Assembly: GCA_015061845.1 (NCBI GenBank)
Contig: SUVT01000021.1
Span: forward strand, 1 to 33,193
Source of the DNA: Lentisphaerota bacterium
GTDB lineage: Bacteria > Verrucomicrobiota > Lentisphaeria > Victivallales > UBA1829
DNA length: 33,193 nt
Direction: 5' to 3'
Shown piece by piece: positions 25,293-33,193 of this stretch (its first letter is position 1; each line of letters opens with the position of its first letter). The notes below the pieces were generated by a model. The model searched no databases. It worked only from the letters and a program-made list of their open reading frames with translations, and had not been told where the DNA came from. The position numbers and the translations under genes were made by a program.

Positions 25293-26084
25293 ATGGCTGT
25301 GCAGAAAAAGAAAAGATTACAGAAGTTCACAATCGTTGAAATTCTTGTTGCCATGTCTGTCTTCTCCGTTCTGATGCTGATCATTATGCAGATTTTCGGA
25401 TCGTTGCAGAATGTTTGGACGACAACATCCAAGCGGACACAGACTGCTCAGAACGCAAATATGATCATGAATATGATTGCGGCAGATTTGCAGTCTGCTT
25501 ATTATGATGTGGAAGCTTCTCCGGAAAGTTCCTGGTGTTATTATCAGTCAGACGTTGAGCTTGCCGGACCGGATAAGCCGATCTGGTTTATTACGAGCCG
25601 TCAGAAATCTGTTCAGGCATCCCACAGTTCTCTTGTTCAGACCGGTTACTGGCTGGAAGAAGTGGAACGGGATGGTGTTACCCTTTATGCGTTGAAAAAT
25701 CTGACGATTTCCAATATGAAGTATGATGGAGTTATAGATACCTCTGTTCTTTACAATTATAATGTTGCAGCGCAGCCGGATGCAAAACTGATGTCGGTCC
25801 ACTCTGATTTGAGACAGATCGCCACATTAGTTGATGATAATATCGTGTCTTTGAAGGTAACTCCGTATGTAAAGAAGTTTGATTCCGGAACAGGGAATAT
25901 TACCTGGGTCGACTCAGGTAATTGTAAATTGCTGCCAACGTATGTCAAGGTTGAATTGCAGTTGCTTGATGATGATCCGACAGTGCGGGCTGCATATAAA
26001 GAGGCTGATTCCAGTGAGAAGAAAAAAATGGTCCGGACTTATTCCCGGGTCATTGAAATCAATCGCGGTCAGTATTACCAATAA
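25293..26084 (+). CDS. Prepilin-like protein, Verru_Chthon cassette C-like / GspJ-like
   Basis: A 263-residue pseudopilin with leader KFTIVEILVAMSVFSVLML and Glu at +5. Lys occupies the position before the cleavage site. The body is beta-rich with a GspJ-type pattern of strands (VELAGPDKPIWFITSRQ; YVKVELQLLDDDP; RVIEINRG near the end). It should be an inner-membrane-anchored pseudopilin of a type II secretion or related machine. The start ATG follows GGGGAGGTG. It belongs to an operon with the B-, A- and D-like genes. Confidence 0.75.
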   Translation: MAVQKKKRLQKFTIVEILVAMSVFSVLMLIIMQIFGSLQNVWTTTSKRTQTAQNANMIMNMIAADLQSAYYDVEASPESSWCYYQSDVELAGPDKPIWFITSRQKSVQASHSSLVQTGYWLEEVERDGVTLYALKNLTISNMKYDGVIDTSVLYNYNVAAQPDAKLMSVHSDLRQIATLVDDNIVSLKVTPYVKKFDSGTGNITWVDSGNCKLLPTYVKVELQLLDDDPTVRAAYKEADSSEKKKMVRTYSRVIEINRGQYYQ

Positions 26085-26099
26085 TCAGGAGGTGTTGAT

Positions 26100-29000
26100 A
26101 TGAAATTTTTTAGATTCCTGAAAAAGAACAATAAGAAAAAACAGCGTGGAGTAGCGTTGATCTTTGCTCTTGGAATTCTGGGGCTGATGGTTGTTCTTGC
26201 TTTGACATTTGCTTCTCTTTCGTTTTCCGATCAGGTAATTTCCAGAGGAAGTTCTGAACAGGAAGCTGCAAAGATAATGGCAAAATCAGCAGTCAACCGT
26301 GTGATAGCACTTCTTGAAAATAATCCGGCAATCGTTGATACGAATCAGATCGTTTCGGGTGGAGATCCCAACAATGCCAATCATTTTGACCATCTCTGGA
26401 AAATGATTACCTTCCATGGTGATGTTCCCGGGGCAGGGGAGATGAAAGAGGAAGTCGAAAAACGTTTAAAGAATGGCACAAACACTCCGTACTGGCAGTA
26501 TGTGCTTGCTCCGAATAAAGATGGTAAAGACGAAATCGTCGGTCGGTTTGCTTATATGGCATACCAGCCGGTCGGTTTGCTGGATCCGTATATTACAGCT
26601 AAAAATAGTTCCGAAGCGACTTCTCCGGTTGACCGTTATGGTATGACCATGGATGAAGTCGACTTGAAGGCATTGGAAAATGTCAGCGTTTCCGGCAGCT
26701 CCGGACGTTTGCTCGCTGCAGATATCAATAAGCTCGGGGAAAACAATGCAAACAACAGCGTTCCTTCTGATATTTCCACCCCGTCGGCGCTGTTTGAACG
26801 TTTTACAGCTGATACAAAAACAAAGTTGGAAAAAGAACCTGCATACGCCGGGCTGAGAGACAAATTGACTTCTGCATGGTTCAGTGTTCCGAGATCTCCG
26901 GCACATCCGGACCGTTATCTGTATAAAAACGGTGCCGGTGCAGAAACCTATTATCATCGTTTTAATATAAACCGTACACCGGAAGAGTGGAAAGCGTTAT
27001 CTGTTGATAAATTGATGGCGAAGACCCCCACAGATGACATGAAGGTTTATGATGAAAACGGAACGAAAAATGCCAATATGGCTGTAGCCATTCCGTGGTT
27101 CAAGAAAGATGATGATGCAACCCGGCAGATTGCAGCAAACTTCCTTGCATATTTTGCACCGATTCCTGATAGTGTCGCCGGCGACACCAGCATGAAATTA
27201 TGGAATGTCGCAAGCAATGAAGCTGTATATACAGCGAATATGCGGACCCCGTATTTGAATGAACTTATGCTGAAAATCAAGCTCAATATGCTTGTGACCG
27301 ATGAAATTGAAGGTGATGAGAAGGATGTTGAGTTCTATAAAATCTTCACCGTAGAGATCACTCCGGAAATAGATGTCTATCTTGAATTGACGGATCTTTA
27401 TGCAAAATCGCTTAGCAAGACAAGTTCACTGACATTCGATATGAATCTTTTGAAGACATGGAAAGCAGCTGCAACTGCAATGTCTGATGTTACATATACG
27501 AACACAGATTTTCTTGCAGGTGCAACTGCGTTCAAAAATTATAAGTTTACGGTGAACGATCCAGCTGACAACAAGTATGTCGACAATGCAAATTCCAATG
27601 TGTTCCCTGTTTTTGCAAGTACGATCACATCTACAAAGTCTTATACTGCAAAGATTCGCGTCAAGATGGTAAGACCACCCAAGGGGGATGGCTCTTATGG
27701 TGATCCCGAATGTGCAAAAGTGAATTTCTCCGAGCCTCTCCAGCAGTTCGTGATGGATAAAATCTCTGTTCTTATGTCTGCAAAACTTGATGGAAAGTCA
27801 ACAGAAATTCCCATTGACCTTGCAAAAATTACATCAGCAGAGACCGCAATGCCGATTCTTGGACAGAAAATTTCCGACCGTTTGGATTTTACCACGCTGG
27901 AACCTTTCAAGTTGGATATTACAACGGCTGGCGGATATGAAAATAATGCGCAGAAAGATCAGGAACGCGTGGTGGTTCTCCGTTATCGGGCAATCGACTC
28001 TGCCGCAAATCTGAACCCTGAACATTGGGTCAAATCAGCCCCGTCTGTATTCAATTCCAATACCGATGCCGCTGCGGAGACAGCAAAAATCGGTCTCAAT
28101 AACTATGCCGAATTGAAAGCAGATGGACTGCTCTCTTATACAAAAAATAATGATCTGGTTTATGATAAGTTAACAGTAAAGATCGATGGTTCTACCACAA
28201 AAGAGTTTCTGGTTGATAAAGAACAGGATCACAGCAATGTCAATGCACTGACCGGATATGGTGCAGTGGTTTCCACATCATTCATCCGTGGTAAAGCAGC
28301 TGATACGACCAAGATCCAGTCACCCTGGGAAATCGGCTTTATTCACCGTGGCGTTCCTTATCAGACTCTGAATATCAAGCAGTTCAATGATAGTGCAACA
28401 GAGATCGGAGATTATGAAAAAGGCGATGCCAATATCTTCGATTATCTGAAAGTTGTCCAGCGGGAAGATGATAATTCTGTGCTTGATGAAAACAAGATCC
28501 ATACCAGAGGTTTGGTAAACTTGCAGAGAGTTTCCCGTCAGGGCGGATCTACTGACAATGATGGCAACCTACCGGCAGCCAGAGCATTTTTCTCCAATAT
28601 TGACCTTGGATGGAAGATCGATTTCAGTAACGACAAGTTTACGATCCCCGCCGCTGCAAGTAATTGGAGTGATAATCTTGAATATGCAAAAAAGATCGTA
28701 AAAGAGCTTGCTTCAGTCGTGGACAAACCGGATTATATTTTGAAAAGCCGTGCCGCTATTCTCAGTCCGGCTCATTCAGAACTCCGCAAGGTTTTGACAT
28801 TGGATCCCTCAATAGACAGCAATTACAGTACGAAAACAGATGCTGAAAAAGAGGAATTGATCGGGCGTTTCATCATGTTGACAACAGCCGATACGACCAA
28901 GGTGAACAAGTTCTCTGACTTCCTGGTGGTGACCGCGATTGCGCAGCGGATCCAGATCAATGCAGTTGCGCAGGTTCCTGACAAGGACTGGCTGCGGGAT

Positions 29001-29300
29001 GGTACATTTACGAAGCCAAGCTTCTCCGGTAAGCCTTCCAATGCAGACCAGGAAGCTGCATGGATCGAAGCCGGGTTCGGTTACCGGTATGTCAAGAATG
29101 GAACTCCTGCATTCTGGCATTTCAATGGAGCGCAAGCAAACATTCATCCCGATGGCAGTGATCTGAGTGCCGGCGACACCCGCCTGAAGAAGTTCTATCC
29201 CGGTTATGACAAGATTCTTTCCACCCAGAAAGTGATTGCATGGCTCCGGAAGAACTCCAATGGAAAATGGTATATTGAGAGGTTGGATTATGTTGATTAA
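26100..29300 (+). CDS. Large pilus-associated protein, Verru_Chthon cassette A-like
   Basis: A 1066-residue protein with one N-terminal helix (RGVALIFALGILGLMVVLAL after a lysine-rich start), resembling the start of PilX/GspK-type minor pilins, then an extended soluble region with few cysteines and no motif I recognise. There is no obvious Glu+5, so processing by the prepilin peptidase is uncertain. Its size, its helix and its place between the C-like gene and the D-like gene fit protein A of the Verru_Chthon cassette, reported as larger than 1000 residues. GGAGGTG precedes the ATG. It overlaps the next gene by 11 bases. Confidence 0.7.
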   Translation: MKFFRFLKKNNKKKQRGVALIFALGILGLMVVLALTFASLSFSDQVISRGSSEQEAAKIMAKSAVNRVIALLENNPAIVDTNQIVSGGDPNNANHFDHLWKMITFHGDVPGAGEMKEEVEKRLKNGTNTPYWQYVLAPNKDGKDEIVGRFAYMAYQPVGLLDPYITAKNSSEATSPVDRYGMTMDEVDLKALENVSVSGSSGRLLAADINKLGENNANNSVPSDISTPSALFERFTADTKTKLEKEPAYAGLRDKLTSAWFSVPRSPAHPDRYLYKNGAGAETYYHRFNINRTPEEWKALSVDKLMAKTPTDDMKVYDENGTKNANMAVAIPWFKKDDDATRQIAANFLAYFAPIPDSVAGDTSMKLWNVASNEAVYTANMRTPYLNELMLKIKLNMLVTDEIEGDEKDVEFYKIFTVEITPEIDVYLELTDLYAKSLSKTSSLTFDMNLLKTWKAAATAMSDVTYTNTDFLAGATAFKNYKFTVNDPADNKYVDNANSNVFPVFASTITSTKSYTAKIRVKMVRPPKGDGSYGDPECAKVNFSEPLQQFVMDKISVLMSAKLDGKSTEIPIDLAKITSAETAMPILGQKISDRLDFTTLEPFKLDITTAGGYENNAQKDQERVVVLRYRAIDSAANLNPEHWVKSAPSVFNSNTDAAAETAKIGLNNYAELKADGLLSYTKNNDLVYDKLTVKIDGSTTKEFLVDKEQDHSNVNALTGYGAVVSTSFIRGKAADTTKIQSPWEIGFIHRGVPYQTLNIKQFNDSATEIGDYEKGDANIFDYLKVVQREDDNSVLDENKIHTRGLVNLQRVSRQGGSTDNDGNLPAARAFFSNIDLGWKIDFSNDKFTIPAAASNWSDNLEYAKKIVKELASVVDKPDYILKSRAAILSPAHSELRKVLTLDPSIDSNYSTKTDAEKEELIGRFIMLTTADTTKVNKFSDFLVVTAIAQRIQINAVAQVPDKDWLRDGTFTKPSFSGKPSNADQEAAWIEAGFGYRYVKNGTPAFWHFNGAQANIHPDGSDLSAGDTRLKKFYPGYDKILSTQKVIAWLRKNSNGKWYIERLDYVD

Positions 29301-30000
29301 GAGATTTTTTATAATAACTCTGCTGGGTATGGCGTTTGGGCTTTCTGCTCAGACATTGAAGCCGCTTACAAAAGAAGAGTTTGATTATTATGAATATCAA
29401 CTCCGGACGGGGCAGGCGGATGATTACAAAACACCTTCCATGAACAAGAACACTTGGAAAGATCTATTGAATGATTTGATTACTCAAGTTGTTGAAGCAA
29501 AAGTTCCCAAAAGTGTTAAAGGCTGGAAGGGAAAGGGGAGTTCTCAAGTTCCCAGCCGGAATAAAATCCGTCTGCTGGCATTTCGTCTGAGAAAGTTGAC
29601 CGCAGATCCGGAACTGGAAGAGGTTTCAGAACATAAGTTGCAGTGGTTCAAAAATATCGGGAATCTGTTTATCAAACTGGAACATTCCCAGAATCAAATG
29701 ATCCGGGCTGTAGAGAGAGGCCGGGAAACAGAGTACCAAAAGCTTTACAAGAATTATATGCTGTATGTCGGAGAACTTAAAAAGTTGCTCGATGACCGGG
29801 ATAAATGGAAGATTCCCCGGAAGGAATTGAATTTGATCCAACGTAAAAATGCAGCAGTTCGGAAGAAAAAGAAAGATGAACTTGCAAAACGGTATAATTA
29901 TACCAGAAAGCTCAACAAAGATAAAGAACTGCAACAGAAAAAAGAAGATCGCAATAGAAAAATACAAGAAAGAAATAACAGAAGGGGCGCAAGACGATGA
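29290..30000 (+). CDS. Secreted basic coiled-coil protein in the pseudopilin operon
   Basis: A 236-residue protein of no recognised family. A signal peptide (about residues 1-18, hydrophobic FFIITLLGMAFGLSAQ) should export it. The middle is helix-forming and the last 70 residues are strongly charged with many Lys, Arg, Gln and Glu in a coiled-coil-like pattern (DELAKRYNYTRKLNK; QQKKEDRNRKIQERNNRR). The ATG at 29290 has GAGAGG seven bases before it and begins inside the previous gene. An upstream in-frame start at 29236 lies deep in that gene and was not chosen. It overlaps the D-like gene by four bases (ATGA). It could bind the pseudopilin assembly or a negatively charged polymer. Confidence 0.75.
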   Translation: MLIKRFFIITLLGMAFGLSAQTLKPLTKEEFDYYEYQLRTGQADDYKTPSMNKNTWKDLLNDLITQVVEAKVPKSVKGWKGKGSSQVPSRNKIRLLAFRLRKLTADPELEEVSEHKLQWFKNIGNLFIKLEHSQNQMIRAVERGRETEYQKLYKNYMLYVGELKKLLDDRDKWKIPRKELNLIQRKNAAVRKKKKDELAKRYNYTRKLNKDKELQQKKEDRNRKIQERNNRRGARR

Positions 30001-30833
30001 AGAGACACTATTGTTTTTCCCTTGTTGAATTATTGACCGTTATTGTGATTGCCTCTATTCTGATGGCGATTGCAGTTCCGGCAGTTTCCAGTATGATCCG
30101 CGGCAGTGCTTCTACTCAGGCGGGTCGGGAGCTTATGGGCAGGATCAAGGCTGCCAAGTCCTATGCTGTTTCCAAACAGACCCCGGTTGCAATCGTTTTC
30201 TATACGACAGAGGTTCCTTCCGGTGCAACTCTTTCAAAAAATTATGCCTGTTCTGCATACCGTCTTTGTACGGTGAAATATGTGGAACCGACAAAAGATA
30301 ATGGCAACTGGGGCGGCTGGGTATTTCAGGATTGGGTCAGTGAATGGTATTTTCTGCCCAAAGGGGTTGCAATCGGCTTGCCTGAGCAAATGACCTCATC
30401 CTTGCCGGGAGATTTGTCTGAAAAAGGTTCCAATACGCCAGAGAATGCTGATTCTTTGTTCCGTACGATAGGCAGTTCCAATGGGGCAGACTCAACAAAA
30501 CCGGAGTTTTTCGCAACTGGCGAGAAAGGCAGCGGTGTTTCTCCCGTTTATTTCTGCAATCTTTCCGATATCTACTCAGGAAATAATAATCCTGTTGTCT
30601 TCCGGAATGCGATTGTCTTCAATGCAAAAGGGATGATGGAAAAGCCAAAAAATTTAACTCCTGCGGTTAATGATGGAGCTCTTTTGCCTGACAAAGCGGT
30701 AATTATCCCGCTGCGTACAGCTTTTATTGAAAGCAACACGGTTTCTGTCAAAGGCAATTCTAAAGAGTATATTCCTCTGAGGGTCGATCCCTCTGGAAAA
30801 ACATATTTTTATGACGGTTTCGTCAGTTTTTAA
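29997..30833 (+). CDS. Prepilin-like protein, Verru_Chthon cassette D-like / GspH-like
   Basis: A 278-residue pseudopilin with leader ending in Cys6 then FSLVELLTVIVIASILMAIAV, Glu at +5, followed by a GspH-like stretch (RELMGRIKAAKSYAVSKQ) typical of minor pseudopilins. The mature part is soluble. The residue before the cleavage site is Cys. It overlaps the previous gene by four bases, so translation is coupled. In the Verru_Chthon cassette this corresponds to protein D. It is likely a tip or minor subunit. Confidence 0.75.
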   Translation: MKRHYCFSLVELLTVIVIASILMAIAVPAVSSMIRGSASTQAGRELMGRIKAAKSYAVSKQTPVAIVFYTTEVPSGATLSKNYACSAYRLCTVKYVEPTKDNGNWGGWVFQDWVSEWYFLPKGVAIGLPEQMTSSLPGDLSEKGSNTPENADSLFRTIGSSNGADSTKPEFFATGEKGSGVSPVYFCNLSDIYSGNNNPVVFRNAIVFNAKGMMEKPKNLTPAVNDGALLPDKAVIIPLRTAFIESNTVSVKGNSKEYIPLRVDPSGKTYFYDGFVSF

Positions 30834-30848
30834 GGTCGGTGTTTGCGT

Positions 30849-31121
30849 ATGTGCTTGAAAAAATTGATTATGGGATTATTGCTTCTTCCCTTTGTGCTTG
30901 TTATCCTTATCATTTTGATTCCGTTTATTCTGTTTTTCGGAATATTATCAGTTATTTTCCGAAGACCGATGGGGACAAGATTTGTCAAAACAGCAACATT
31001 CCGTTGGCAGGGGGCAGCTCCTCAGCAGCCGTCGCAGGATGATGATGTGATTGATGTGGATGTGATCCGTTCTGAGAATACCGGAGAACAGAATGATATA
31101 TCAGGACGAACGCTCCGTTAA
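30849..31121 (+). CDS. Small single-pass membrane protein
   Basis: A 90-residue protein with a long hydrophobic helix near the N-terminus (LLLLPFVLVILIILIPFILF) and a hydrophilic, acidic C-terminal tail (QDDDVIDVDVIRSEN). No family is recognised. The start is uncertain: the ATG at 30849 has a weak GGTG seven bases before it, while a TTG at 30843 has AAGG seven bases before it. It overlaps the next gene by 29 bases. Its place after the D-like pseudopilin suggests an accessory membrane component. Confidence 0.6.
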   Translation: MCLKKLIMGLLLLPFVLVILIILIPFILFFGILSVIFRRPMGTRFVKTATFRWQGAAPQQPSQDDDVIDVDVIRSENTGEQNDISGRTLR

Positions 31122-32136
31122 GTGGTATAAACAGTCCCGGACAGTCAAAATCATTTTATTTTCAATTCTGCTTCTGATCAGCATTGTTGTGTTTTGTGTT
31201 GTAAAACGCCCGGCGACACTGAATGATCTTTCCGGCGGAATCTATCCGGAAACGTTCCGGACGACCCATCGTCCTTTACAGAAAGAACTTCTGCTTCTTC
31301 AGAAAGAGGGCGTTTTTGACACTCCGCCATCGCCCCGGATGATTCCCGGAGAGTTCAGTCTCTGGTATGCTTCTCCGGAGACATTGAAGGTTCTTTCCGG
31401 GATTTCATTCAACCCGGCGCAGTATAAAGTTCTGATCAGGAAAAGTCTTCAGGATGGGTTGCAGCAGAAAACACTTTTTTTTGCCGATCCCCTGGAGAAT
31501 CCTGTGCCGGGTGATTTGTTCCGGACGTTGGTCTGGTGCTTTGACTATGAACTTGGCATTCAGGATTATGAAAAATGTGCAGAGACTCTGGAAATGATGT
31601 TCTGTTATTCTTCTTTGCTTCTCAATTCCAATGCTGCGGATATTTATTTTCTTTCAAAGTCTATGGAGTGCGCTCAGTTATACGATCAGACATTTCAAAA
31701 GGATCAATCGGCGGTAAAACTCTGGGATGGTAAGAAAGCAGAAATCCAGAAGAATTATCTGTTTATGGCAGATGGTCTGTACCGTATTGAACGTCTGCGC
31801 CGGATGCAGGATTTTGAAATGATCCGGGTAAATGGGATCAGAATTTTTGATCAGAAGATAAAAGGTTCTTCACAGATGAAAGAGGGGTTGGGAACAGGCT
31901 CTTTTGCCCGTATCAAGGAAGGAATCTCTACAGCTGTAACAGATTTCTTTTATGATGTTGACCGGGATCAGACATTAACGTTATCTATGCTTCGGAAACT
32001 TTTGAATGAGGGGATTTCCCCCTATATGCTGGAAAATCCTGACCGGAAAATCAGTATTCATTGTTACCGGAAAATCATTCAGGATGCCGGTGTTTTCAGT
32101 TCTGTTCAGGAATATCTTGGAAAAAGCCCTGAATAA
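31093..32136 (+). CDS. Membrane-anchored protein of unknown function, last gene of the pseudopilin operon
   Basis: A 347-residue protein with one N-terminal transmembrane helix (IILFSILLLISIVVFCVV, about residues 20-37) and a large helical domain outside. No family is recognised. Its ATG lies inside the previous gene with GGAG six bases before it, so it is translationally coupled. It could be a platform or assembly partner for the pseudopilins. No ATPase (GspE-like), prepilin peptidase or platform protein (GspF) is in this operon. Confidence 0.7.
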   Translation: MIYQDERSVKWYKQSRTVKIILFSILLLISIVVFCVVKRPATLNDLSGGIYPETFRTTHRPLQKELLLLQKEGVFDTPPSPRMIPGEFSLWYASPETLKVLSGISFNPAQYKVLIRKSLQDGLQQKTLFFADPLENPVPGDLFRTLVWCFDYELGIQDYEKCAETLEMMFCYSSLLLNSNAADIYFLSKSMECAQLYDQTFQKDQSAVKLWDGKKAEIQKNYLFMADGLYRIERLRRMQDFEMIRVNGIRIFDQKIKGSSQMKEGLGTGSFARIKEGISTAVTDFFYDVDRDQTLTLSMLRKLLNEGISPYMLENPDRKISIHCYRKIIQDAGVFSSVQEYLGKSPE

Positions 32137-32171
32137 AGTAGAGAAAACCTTGAAACATTCCGGAAAATCCC

Positions 32172-32200
32172 TTGAAGAAATCTAAAAGTGGTGATATATT
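32172..32200 (+). promoter_or_regulatory. Putative promoter of purB
   Basis: TTGAAG (32172-32177) and TATATT (32195-32200) with exactly 17-bp spacing. Confidence 0.6.
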
Positions 32201-32249
32201 ACCGGGATAACGAAACAGAATTATAATCAACATGATTGGAGAAGATAAA

Positions 32250-33193
32250 ATGGCGAATCACAACAGCTACGAAAGCCCGTTGACCGGACGTTATGCCAGT
32301 AAAGAAATGAGCAGCAACTGGTCAGCACAGCGGAAACATTCCACCTGGCGCAGACTCTGGGTCGCTCTGGCAGAATCCGAAAAGGAACTCGGACTGAACA
32401 TTACTCAGGAACAGATCGATCAGATGAAGGCGCATCTTGACGATATCGACTTTGCCGCAGTCGCACAGGAAGAAGCAAAGCTCCGCCATGACGTGATGAG
32501 TCACATCCATGTATTCGGCGACCAGTGCCCGGCAGCAAAACCCATCATCCATCTCGGTGCAACCAGCTGCTTTGTGACTGACAACACTGAGATCATTCAG
32601 ATGCGCGACGGATTGAAGATCATCCTCGGAAAACTCTGGAAAGTCGCTTCCATCCTCGCTGAAAATGCAAAGAAATATAAAGATCTTCCGACTCTCGGAT
32701 TCACTCATTATCAGCCCGCACAGCTCACAACTGTCGGCAAACGTTTCTGTCTTTATCTGCAGGATATCCTGTTTGATATCGAACGCGTTGAACGTGAAAT
32801 CGAATCCATCCCCATGCGCGGTGTGAAGGGAACCACCGGAACCCAGGCAAGTTTCATGGAACTCTTTGCCGGAGATCACGACAAGATCCGCAAGCTTGAC
32901 AAAATGGTTGCCGCAAAGATGGGCTTTGATCATACTGTCGGCGTCAGCGGTCAGACCTATACAAGAAAAATCGACTACTATGTTCTTTCCGTTCTTTCCG
33001 GAATCGGACAGTCCGCTTATAAAATGGCTGGCGATGTCCGTCTCCTTGCAAACCTGAAAGAGATGGAGGAACCGTTTGAAAAATCTCAGGTCGGTTCCAG
33101 TGCAATGGCTTACAAGCGCAACCCGATGCGTTCCGAACGCGTTTGTTCTCTTGCCCGCTATTTGATGAACCTGCCTTGAATGCAGCTCAGACA
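32250..33193 (+). pseudogene. purB: Adenylosuccinate lyase, 5' part, frameshifted near the window end
   Basis: The N-terminal 309 residues match the long adenylosuccinate lyase type (two reactions of purine synthesis: SAICAR to AICAR, and adenylosuccinate to AMP). The fumarase/ASL signature [15 protein letters not shown] begins about residue 283. Related enzymes continue for about 160 residues after this. Here a TGA at 33177 ends the frame after ARYLMNLP. Reading the same DNA one frame over from 33176 gives LNAAQT, which fits the expected continuation (compare LMTLVMDPLQTAS in animal enzymes). One base therefore seems to be missing near 33174-33176. With the window ending 17 bases later, a sequencing or assembly error is as likely as real loss. 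ATG at 32250 follows GGAGAAG; an ATG at 32232 was not chosen. Confidence 0.8.

Noticed and set aside
27172-27187. Perfect 16-bp palindrome GTGTCGCCGGCGACAC in the 1066-aa gene
   Set aside because: It encodes ordinary residues. Only half of it (GCCGGCGACACC) recurs at about 29169, so it is probably chance in Gly-Asp-Thr codons.

Overview
The window looks like chromosomal DNA from a Lentisphaerota/Verrucomicrobiota-type bacterium, most likely a gut-associated Victivallales relative. This is inference: there is no rRNA. It rests on prepilin-like proteins with FTLIELLVV-type leaders, one in a glycan operon and three in a Verru_Chthon-like cassette with a protein of about 1,000 residues, together with DUF4838/DUF6528-type secreted proteins, AraC regulators and a moderate GC content. 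No tRNA, rRNA, CRISPR array, insertion sequence or prophage was seen.

Layout. 1-1027 (minus): an unidentified partial gene and an AraC-family regulator. 1337-8645 (plus): a glycan-type operon of sugar isomerase/epimerase-like TIM barrel, H-X9-DG prepilin-like protein, secreted DUF6528-like propeller, 1082-aa secreted DUF4838 protein with a duplicated C-terminal domain, and a GH1 glycosidase, closed by a terminator. 8722-10754 (minus): a PHP hydrolase and a secreted metallophosphoesterase, each with its own promoter. 11005-12408: pyrE and a HAD phosphatase. 12587-16976: methyl-cycle operon metK, adenosine kinase, ahcY, then a TauE/SafE-type permease, followed by zwf. 18872-20095: a GcvH-like gene and folP. 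20272-23054: rpsD, recX, rpmE, prfA. 23112-24384 (minus): two tandem SGNH hydrolases. 24599-32136: a seven-gene pseudopilin operon resembling the Verru_Chthon cassette. 32250-33193: purB, frameshifted close to the window end.

How the genes work together. The first operon probably takes up or processes a complex glycan outside the cytoplasm, then hydrolyses and isomerises it inside, under the divergent AraC regulator. MetK, AhcY and adenosine kinase make and recycle S-adenosylmethionine. The pseudopilin operon probably builds a cell-envelope secretion or fibre-like apparatus of unknown cargo.

Most notable observations: the GcvH homologue has threonine where the lipoyl-lysine should be and sits behind an operator-like promoter; prepilin leaders have Lys or Cys instead of Gly before the cleavage site; rpsD and rpmE have structured leaders; recX and prfA start directly after strong terminators; and nine of the promoters share the -10 hexamer TATATT.
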